Shown: positions 53,424 to 64,000 of the stretch, piece by piece
How the letters are laid out: every line of letters begins with the position of its first letter
Numbering within the stretch: position 1 is the stretch's first letter
Source of the DNA: JAHZKN01 sp965250205
GTDB lineage: Bacteria; Pseudomonadota; Alphaproteobacteria; Rhizobiales; Hyphomicrobiaceae
Reading direction: 5' to 3'
DNA length: 64,000 nt
NCBI GenBank assembly: GCA_965250205.1
Contig: CBDFNK010000013.1
Location: 1 to 64,000, forward strand
Program-made: the position numbers and the translations under genes
The notes under the pieces: model-generated
The model's database searches: none
Told to the model about the DNA's origin: nothing
The model's input: the letters and a program-made list of their open reading frames with translations, nothing else

Positions 53424-54800
53424 ATGGCAATCGTGAAGCAAGGACGACGTGAACGGGTGCAAACCTCTCTCAGCATAACTTCTGGGCAACACGGCCTGAT
53501 GCCGATCCGCCGGACCTCATGGTCAGCGCTGGTCAGTGTGCTTGTTGTCAACGCAATGCTCATAACGGCTTGCCTGGTCACCTCCGTCTCGGCCTTGGCG
53601 CAATCGCGAGGTGCGAGCTATTTGTCGCCGTTTCCTGAGGGTGATGCCTATAATGTGATGGTGATCGGCGATGATTTTTCATATGGCCTGCACCAGGGTC
53701 TCGCAGATGCATTTGGCGATACGCCGCGATTAAAGCTGCAACCGCGTCCGCTGCACTTTTCAGGTGTTCTACGCGTTAACATTTCCAACCAGGTGAAACG
53801 CCTTGAAGTCGCGCTGACAGAAAGCAAAATTTCGATTGTCGTTATGATGGTTGGCGCTAGAGATGCAGTCAGCATTCGCGACAAAAAGGGAAAACGCTTT
53901 GGTGTCGCAACTGAGGTTTGGAACAAGGAATACGCCCGCCGCATTGATCAGTTGATGGCGTTATTCAAGAAAAAATCTATCGCCGTTTATTGGTTGGGTA
54001 TGCCGGTGACGTCTCGACTGCGCCGCAATGAAAGCTATCGCGCGATGAATGATATTTTGCGCGATCGCGCGTTTCGCAACGGCCTCAAATTCATAGATGT
54101 GTATGCCGAATTTGGTGATGCACAGGAACGGTTCAGTGCCTATGGGCCCGATCTGGAAGGTGAGACCCGACTTCTGCGCGACCGCGACGGGATCTTTTTT
54201 ACTGATACGGGTAATCGCAAGTTGGCACATTTTGTAGAGCGCAAAATACGCCGCGACTTGAAGCAGGCGCAACAGGACAGGCAAATACCGCTTGCGGGAA
54301 GCGTAAGCGAACAAGCCCGCATTCATGCTGGCCGCGCCACCACACGTTATGAGGATGACAACACTCAAAGGGTTGGTTCTGCTTTAAGTGATGAGCAAGA
54401 TGTGTTGGCCGCTCGCGCAACGCCAGCACTAGGTGAGCAAAAAGCAGACCATGGCAAGATCAGCATGCGGTTGCGCAACGCGAGCGGCCAGGAAGAAGAG
54501 GTCATTTTAGATATTTTACGGCCAACCATTTCTTCGTCGGTGATTTCGTTAATCACACGCAAAGCGACGCCCAACAAGCGCGCCGAGGTTGGCGACACGC
54601 TGATCGACAACATTCCCTATGGCATTACGGTGATGAGTTCGATTACACCATCATCGGCGGCGCCGGGCGGGCGCAGGCGTGTTCTGTCGCCGACGCAGTC
54701 TCCGTTTTTCCGCGTGATGGTCAAAGGTGAAGCCCTCGCCCCTGTTGTCGGTCGCGTTGATGACTTTAGCTGGCCAAAGCAAGGTGCGGCGGCAAATTAG
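53424..54800 (+). CDS. DUF459 family SGNH-hydrolase-like protein
   Basis: 458 residues: a signal anchor (LVSVLVVNAMLITACLVTSV), then an SGNH-like domain typical of alphaproteobacterial DUF459: YNVMVIGDDFSYGLHQGLAD, ISIVVMMVGARDAVSIRDKK, IAVYWLGMPVTSRLRRNESY and the late FFTDTGNRKLAHFVER. The usual Ser of GDS is D in GDDFS, so the catalytic layout may differ from true SGNH esterases. A long Ala/Arg-rich C-terminal part follows. Function unknown; its place beside a transglycosylase suggests the cell envelope. Flanked by the two family B repeats. Confidence 0.82.
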   Translation: MAIVKQGRRERVQTSLSITSGQHGLMPIRRTSWSALVSVLVVNAMLITACLVTSVSALAQSRGASYLSPFPEGDAYNVMVIGDDFSYGLHQGLADAFGDTPRLKLQPRPLHFSGVLRVNISNQVKRLEVALTESKISIVVMMVGARDAVSIRDKKGKRFGVATEVWNKEYARRIDQLMALFKKKSIAVYWLGMPVTSRLRRNESYRAMNDILRDRAFRNGLKFIDVYAEFGDAQERFSAYGPDLEGETRLLRDRDGIFFTDTGNRKLAHFVERKIRRDLKQAQQDRQIPLAGSVSEQARIHAGRATTRYEDDNTQRVGSALSDEQDVLAARATPALGEQKADHGKISMRLRNASGQEEEVILDILRPTISSSVISLITRKATPNKRAEVGDTLIDNIPYGITVMSSITPSSAAPGGRRRVLSPTQSPFFRVMVKGEALAPVVGRVDDFSWPKQGAAAN

Positions 54801-54822
54801 CGCCGGATGTTTTTTATTAAAT

Positions 54823-54889
54823 CATGTTCGAGCACAAAAGTGCACGCGGTTTTGCGCCCGGAAATGACCTTAAACAAAATGTTAGAGCA
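54823..54889 (+). repeat. Dispersed repeat family B, copy 2
   Basis: About 67 bp with CATGTTCGAGCAC, AAAAGTGCACGCGGTTTTGC and GCCCGGAAATGA, ending in TTAGAGCA. Related to 53341-53388 on the other strand. It resembles short repeats that I recall as common between genes in Hyphomicrobiales. Confidence 0.62.
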
Positions 54890-54921
54890 CACCCACTGTT
54901 TCAATCGAAGTTGAACGTGCG

Positions 54922-55065
54922 CTAGATCAACCTGCGAAAAGTTGGGTTCGACTTTGAGCAGATAAGTTGATCACCAGTCATGGGATAGAGTCTTAGGATA
55001 GAGTCGTGAGATAGAGCGTCGCGCAAATAGCTTCAGCGTGCACAACAAAAGGCGCGGCGCTCTAG
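54922..55065 (+). repeat. Dispersed repeat family A, copy 5
   Basis: Forward orientation and complete: CTAGATCAACCTGCGAAAAG, TTTGAGCAGATAAGTTGATC, then the hairpin AGAGCGTCGCGC ... GCGCGGCGCTCT. A short internal GGATAGAGTC-type duplication lengthens it. Its right end supplies the stop codon (TAG at 55062-55064, minus strand) of gltD. Confidence 0.88.
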
Positions 55066-56501
55066 CGTGGCAGCGTTGTGGTTCCCATCAGGAACTTATC
55101 AATCGCATGTGCAGCCTGGCGTCCTTCGCGAATGGCCCAAACAACAAGACTTTGCCCACGTCTGATATCGCCTGCTACAAAGCGTGCGCCAGGGCCTGGC
55201 AATTTGTAATCCGTCTCGTTGGCATCAAGACCTTTGAAACGGCCGCGGGCGACAAGTTCAGTGCCCAGTTCGCCGACGAGACCGTCTTCTGTTGGTCCCG
55301 AAAAGCCCATCGCAAGAAGAATGAGGTCAGCATTCAGGCTGCCTTCTGAACCGGCAATAGGTTGCAGTTTGTCATCAACGCGTGTGTAGAGCAGCTTTTT
55401 GACTTTACCATCTTCACCACCAAATCCGGTTGTTGAGATGGAATACTCAATCTGAGCGCCCTCAGCCTGACTGGTCGACACGCGCAATTTCAACGGCCAA
55501 TTCGGCCAGCTCAGTGCTTTGTTTTCTTTTTCAGGTGGCTCTGGCATGATTTCCAATTGGGTGACGGATTTTGCACCTTGTCTAAACGAGGTGCCGATAC
55601 AGTCAGACCCGGTATCGCCGCCGCCTATAACGATGACGTCTTTGCCTTTGGCTGTTGTCTGCGTGAGGTTGTCTTTAAGCGCTTCACCTGCAACACGGCG
55701 GTTCTGCTGGGGTAGGAAGTCCATGGCAAAGTGAATGCCATCAAGCTCACGTCCGGGCGCGTTTGCAAAAAAGTCAAAAGGCTTTTCAGAGCCAATGGCG
55801 ACCAATACGGCATCGTGGTTGTCTTCCAACGACTTCATAGTGACGTCTTTGCCAACCTCAACATTGCAATGGAAGGTTACGCCTTCTGCTTGCATCTGTT
55901 TGACCCGTTTAGCGATAACCGATTTTTCCATTTTGAAATCTGGAATGCCATAGACCAACAAGCCACCGGGGCGACCATGTTTGTCATAGACATGAACTTC
56001 GTGGCCCGCGCGCGCCAGTTGCTGCGCACCAGCCAGACCAGCCGGGCCTGAGCCGATGACGGCAATGGTTTTTCCGGTTTTTGTTTCAGCAGGCTTTGGT
56101 ACGACCCAACCGCTTTCTAGGGCACGATCTGCAATGGCGCACTCGATGGTTTTGATGGTCACTGGCACATCGTCAATGTTGAGTGTGCAGGCCGCTTCGC
56201 ACGGTGCAGGGCAAATGCGCCCCGTGATTTCAGGGAAGTTATTGGTTGAGTGCAGGTTGTAGGCGGCCTGTTGCCAATCGCCGTGATAGACGAGGTCATT
56301 CCAGTCCGGGATCTGGTTATTGATCGGGCAGCCTGTGTGGCAGTAGGGAATGCCGCAATCCATGCAACGGGAGGCTTGTGCTTTGGTGCCATCTTCGCCC
56401 AACGGGACGATAAACTCATTCCAATGTTTGACGCGCTCTTCGACAGGCTTATAGCCACGATCCTTGCGGTCCAGTTCTAGAAAGCCTGTTGGTTTTCCCA
56501 T
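55062..56501 (-). CDS. gltD: Glutamate synthase (NADPH) small subunit
   Basis: 479 residues. N-terminal Fe-S region with CMDCGIPYCHTGCPINNQIP and RICPAPCEAACTLN; FAD site AVIGSGPAGLAGAQQLARAG; NADPH site DVIVIGGGDTGSDCIGTSFR; the C-terminal LLAMGFSGPTEDGL and RFVAGDIRRGQSLVVWAIRE. It passes electrons from NADPH to GltB. It lies 59 bp downstream of gltB in the same operon. Its stop lies inside repeat A copy 5. Confidence 0.95.
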   Translation of the reverse strand: MGKPTGFLELDRKDRGYKPVEERVKHWNEFIVPLGEDGTKAQASRCMDCGIPYCHTGCPINNQIPDWNDLVYHGDWQQAAYNLHSTNNFPEITGRICPAPCEAACTLNIDDVPVTIKTIECAIADRALESGWVVPKPAETKTGKTIAVIGSGPAGLAGAQQLARAGHEVHVYDKHGRPGGLLVYGIPDFKMEKSVIAKRVKQMQAEGVTFHCNVEVGKDVTMKSLEDNHDAVLVAIGSEKPFDFFANAPGRELDGIHFAMDFLPQQNRRVAGEALKDNLTQTTAKGKDVIVIGGGDTGSDCIGTSFRQGAKSVTQLEIMPEPPEKENKALSWPNWPLKLRVSTSQAEGAQIEYSISTTGFGGEDGKVKKLLYTRVDDKLQPIAGSEGSLNADLILLAMGFSGPTEDGLVGELGTELVARGRFKGLDANETDYKLPGPGARFVAGDIRRGQSLVVWAIREGRQAAHAIDKFLMGTTTLPR

Positions 56502-56560
56502 GTTTAGTCTCGTTCTTATCTGTTGCAGCGCCTTGGCCTGCGCATGTCTGTTGCGTTTGT

Positions 56561-61264
<4,704 letters not shown>

Positions 61265-61655
61265 ATCGTTCGGACCTCGGTAGCCCCACGTGGGGCGCGT
61301 GTTCGGCGTTGAGCGTAGATGCGTGGTGGAGCGGTTTGTGCCTACAGAAATCTGCAAGCAGGCAGACCACCTTCGTTTGTCTGCATGACCGGTGTTTGGT
61401 CACTGTCAGGCATGCCAGCACCTGACGACAGCCTGCACAGTGACAGACCCCTTGCGCCTCGTCAGGACCGGCGTTTGTTTGGCACAAAATCCGTGCACAC
61501 AACCCGCTCGATCCGAACCCCGAGGCACCACTTTATGACCAAATCCACGCGCTGCGGACCGGTCGCAAATAACCGCGCCTTTGGTGGGGCTTCAAAGCAC
61601 TTCCCCAAAACGGCGCGGCAATAAAGGTCAGTATTCCTGTCCTTTTGCTGGAATG
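61265..61655. other. Upstream region of gltB
   Basis: About 390 bp between gltB and the IS481 remnant. It must hold the gltBD promoter and a leader. I see no intact gene and no secure promoter box. Confidence 0.4.
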
Positions 61656-61659
61656 TGGC

Positions 61660-62048
61660 AGATTTTCTCATCCGAGACAAGGGGTGTGGGGGACGTGAAA
61701 GTGGTGATGAACGGGTCTTAGGGGTGGCGCGCGGATCGGGCGGGGTCGAAGCGCTGCCTGAGTGCACCGGGCGCAAACCCAATCGCGCCAACCGTATTGA
61801 TGATGCGGTCGAACAGGCCGTCATCTGCTCGGCCACAGACTTTCCCGCTTATGGCCTGGCCCGCACCTGGCCCGCACCTGGCCCGCACCTGGAACGAATT
61901 ACGAAAGCAGGGGGTTTTGGTCTCGGTCAGCGGTGTGCGATGGGTCTGGCTGAGACACGATCTGGTAAACTTTAAAACCCGCCTGAAAGCCCTTGAAGCT
62001 AAAGTGGCGAACGAAGGTGGCGTGCTGAAGGAGAAAGACTTGAGCTAA
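61660..62048 (+). pseudogene. IS481-type transposase, N-terminal fragment with tandem 11-mer
   Basis: One frame reads EALPECTGRKPNRANRIDDA followed by VEQAVICSATDFPAYGLART. After a frame change the next reads NELRKQGVLVSVSGVRWVWL followed by RHDLVNFKTRLKALEAKVAN. Together they match the N-terminal HTH and linker part of a common IS481-family transposase. The break is a triplication of CCCGCACCTGG at 61860-61892. The catalytic part is missing. Confidence 0.72.
61860..61892. repeat. 11-bp unit in three exact tandem copies
   Basis: CCCGCACCTGG occurs three times without gaps. One copy would keep the transposase frame (ARTWNELRKQG); the added 22 bp shift it. Confidence 0.92.
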
Positions 62049-62386
62049 ACACCACCTGACACACGCCGCCTCAAAACGGGCAACTGTCAGATGAAGTCGG
62101 AACGACTACACCTCAGGTGTCGCCACGAAAAGCGTGAAGCGCAACTGTTGCATATATGCAATCATAATGTTGATTGCCGACTTTGGCTGTTGGATATCAG
62201 CAGACTTTGGTGAAGGAGGGTTGATCCTGCGGGGGCTATCGTCAACATCATATGATCGCTGAGGGGCTGAATGAGTCTCTCGTCTCCATTGTTTTTGACA
62301 TCGATCCTGTTTGGTGAAGTTCGCGTTGGTTGTTTCGCACACGGTGCTGAGAAAACTATACTTAATTTGCGAGGAAGGAAGCTTTG
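62049..62386. other. Intergenic region before the beta-barrel gene
   Basis: About 340 bp. Possible promoter of the following gene: TATACT at 62357-62362, with no good -35. The ribosome site GAGGAAGGAA (62371-62380) is strong. No gene seen. Confidence 0.4.
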
Positions 62387-63682
62387 ATGTCATGCCATTC
62401 CGATCTGCTAAGTGCATGGAATTTCCGCATTAAGTGCGCCATGATCATCTCTACACTTGGGCTTATTCTGGCTGGGTCAGGCAGTGTCTTTGCAGAAGAC
62501 AGTTCAAATAAAAATCGAACCACAGTTACAATCGATAGTCGGTTTCGTTACGAGGCTGTTGATCAGGCCAACCGACCTCAGGATGCACATGCCAAGACCT
62601 TGCGCAGCCGCATCGGTCTGACTACACCAAGATTTCATTTCACACGCCTCGCGATTGAGTACGAAAACGTCAGTGAAGTTGGAAACGACTCTTTCAACAA
62701 CACCCTTAACGGAAAAGTGACGCGCCCGGTCGTTGCAGACGTCAAGTCAAATGAAATCAATCAGCTGTTTGTCGAGTACACTGGTATTCCAAATACGGTT
62801 TTGCTTGGTGGACGTTACAGATTGAATTTGGACAATCAGCGTTTTATTGGCTCAGTCGGTTGGCGACAAAATGATCAAACGTTTGATGGTGCAACGCTGA
62901 CCAACACCTCGATACCGGATGTAAAGTTATTTTACGCATACATTGGCAACATCAATCGCATTTTCTCCAATGATTCTCCGGTTGGAGATTTGACTTCAAA
63001 GTCACATCTTTTCCACGCCACCTACTCTGGCCTCAAACCGTTAACGTTCAAGGGATACAATTACTATCTCGATATCCAGGATGCAGATAGGCTTTCCAGC
63101 AACACCACCGGTGCGAGCCTATCTGGCAAACATTCGCTCGGTCCCCATGGCCTTGCGCTACACTACTACGCTGAATACGCACGCCAGTCGGATGCCGGAG
63201 ATAACCCCAACAATTACACCGCGGATTACTACCATCTAGCACCTGGCGTATCGGCCTTTGGCGTGACAATTACGGGTGGTTATGAAGTTTTGGGAAGTGA
63301 CAATGGCCAATTCGCTTTTGCAACTCCATTGGCCACGTTGCACAAGTTCAACGGATTTGCAGATGTGTTTTTAAACACACCGGCTACTGGCATCGAAGAC
63401 TACTACGTTGATATTACCTACAAAGTGAAAGGCCTTACGGGTCCAATTCGCTTTCTAAATGGTCTGCTTTTAAAGGCTCGCTATCATGACTTCTCTTCCG
63501 ATGTTGGAAGTATAGATTACGGTGAAGAGGTAGACTTCTACGCAAAGATGCCGTTTGGTCGTGGGTTCTATGCGGAAGTAAAGTACGCTGATTACAATGC
63601 AGATCAGTTTGGGACAGACACAGAAAAAGTTATCTTTGGCCTTGGTTACAAAACCAAAGTCACTCCTTTTTCTGACGACTGA
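62387..63682 (+). CDS. Outer-membrane beta-barrel protein (alginate-export/porin-like)
   Basis: 431 residues from ATG 62387; a TTG at 62384 and an ATG at 62441 are other options. Signal peptide around MIISTLGLILAGSGSVFA, then a mature start EDSSNKNRTTVTIDSRFRYE. Alternating hydrophobic strands with many aromatic ends (RFRYEAVDQ, FHFTRLAIEYENVSEVG, LHYYAEYARQSDAG, GFYAEVKYADYNADQF) and a final strand KVIFGLGYKTKV indicate a beta barrel of about 16-18 strands. Similar proteins are often labelled alginate export or hypothetical porin. The substrate is unknown. Confidence 0.75.
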   Translation: MSCHSDLLSAWNFRIKCAMIISTLGLILAGSGSVFAEDSSNKNRTTVTIDSRFRYEAVDQANRPQDAHAKTLRSRIGLTTPRFHFTRLAIEYENVSEVGNDSFNNTLNGKVTRPVVADVKSNEINQLFVEYTGIPNTVLLGGRYRLNLDNQRFIGSVGWRQNDQTFDGATLTNTSIPDVKLFYAYIGNINRIFSNDSPVGDLTSKSHLFHATYSGLKPLTFKGYNYYLDIQDADRLSSNTTGASLSGKHSLGPHGLALHYYAEYARQSDAGDNPNNYTADYYHLAPGVSAFGVTITGGYEVLGSDNGQFAFATPLATLHKFNGFADVFLNTPATGIEDYYVDITYKVKGLTGPIRFLNGLLLKARYHDFSSDVGSIDYGEEVDFYAKMPFGRGFYAEVKYADYNADQFGTDTEKVIFGLGYKTKVTPFSDD

Positions 63683-63722
63683 ATTCTTGCGGTCACTTGA
63701 CGCCGTGGACCTGTCACACTTT

Positions 63723-63752
63723 GGTTCCGGTTCCGGTTCCGGTTCCGGTTCC
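63723..63752. repeat. Hexanucleotide microsatellite (GGTTCC)5
   Basis: Five exact copies of GGTTCC about 40 bp after the beta-barrel gene stop. It lies outside any supported gene. Confidence 0.95.
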
Positions 63753-64000
63753 AGCACTCATTTAAGCAGCCTTTCGCTCGAAGGCCAGCGAGGTCGACTA
63801 TTGGTGCCCTATTTATCCAAGGCGTGTATGGGTATGTACAAAAAATTTAAGCGTTCAGTTACAGCTGCACTTAGACTAGATGTGCCGTAGTTCTTCGTCT
63901 TGATCGCATGTAGTTAATTCAGAAAGCATTTGTGCAAAAGCAAGATAGATGGTTTTGTAGCATACATTTATTGATTGCTCTGCGGTCATTTTTTAGAGGG
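63753..64000. other. Right edge without a supported gene
   Basis: About 250 bp. The only open frames are short and one runs through the GGTTCC repeat. No gene, promoter or repeat copy was recognised. Confidence 0.4.

Noticed and set aside
63597..63890. Plus-strand frame with a GSGSGSGS stretch
   Set aside because: The stretch is the GGTTCC microsatellite read in one frame; the start lies inside the beta-barrel gene.

Overview
The window looks like chromosomal DNA of an alphaproteobacterium, most likely from the Hyphomicrobiales. The grounds are a Shemin-pathway 5-aminolevulinate synthase, a DUF459 SGNH protein, a MotA-like/OmpA-like gene pair, large glutamate synthase genes and transposase families typical of that class. 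No rRNA or tRNA gene and no CRISPR array was seen. The species was not identified.

Positions 1-13200 are a decaying mobile-element and surface-polysaccharide region. It holds an IS3-family element broken by five short palindromic insertions, an IS66 transposase fragment, and frameshifted remains of an O-acetyltransferase, an O-antigen polymerase/ligase, a sugar transferase and a DegT aminotransferase. A 475-bp tandem duplication lies inside a broken unknown gene. A group 1 glycosyltransferase and a two-subunit transketolase are still open. Positions 13458-28975 are an intact, one-strand polysaccharide locus: WbpB/WbpD/WbpE-type enzymes, a membrane CapD/WbpM-type protein, an initiating sugar transferase, a WecB/WbpI-type 2-epimerase, three consecutive SDR epimerases, a CgeB-like glycosyltransferase and two asparagine-synthase-type amidotransferases. 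Together these point to a polymer with 2,3-diacetamido uronic acids, probably amidated. Positions 29000-32000 are a scrapyard of IS fragments and the 3' end of a large toxin- or adhesin-like gene.

The most interesting part is 32201-46766, which reads as one nitrogen-oxide and hydroxylamine module. On the minus strand lie norS-norY-senC-orf1 plus a formate/nitrite-type transporter. Their promoter overlaps a 23-bp palindrome next to an NsrR-like repressor gene. On the plus strand lie an octaheme hydroxylamine oxidoreductase (haoA) and haoB, a PLP-dependent MocR-type regulator, four cytochrome c maturation genes (ccmF, ccmG, ccmH, ccmI) and hemA. The inferred scheme is: HaoA oxidises hydroxylamine, NorSY removes NO, the transporter moves nitrite, and the ccm/hemA genes supply and attach the eight hemes. 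Matching inverted repeats in front of mocR and haoA suggest that the MocR protein controls both. Because PLP reacts with hydroxylamine, it could sense hydroxylamine directly.

Positions 47322-63682 look like core chromosome: a MotA/TolQ-like and OmpA-like pair, galU, galE, a lytic transglycosylase, a DUF459 protein, gltD and gltB, an IS481 remnant and an outer-membrane beta-barrel gene. A family of about 130-bp intergenic repeats ending in a strong hairpin occurs five times. A second, smaller repeat family occurs twice.
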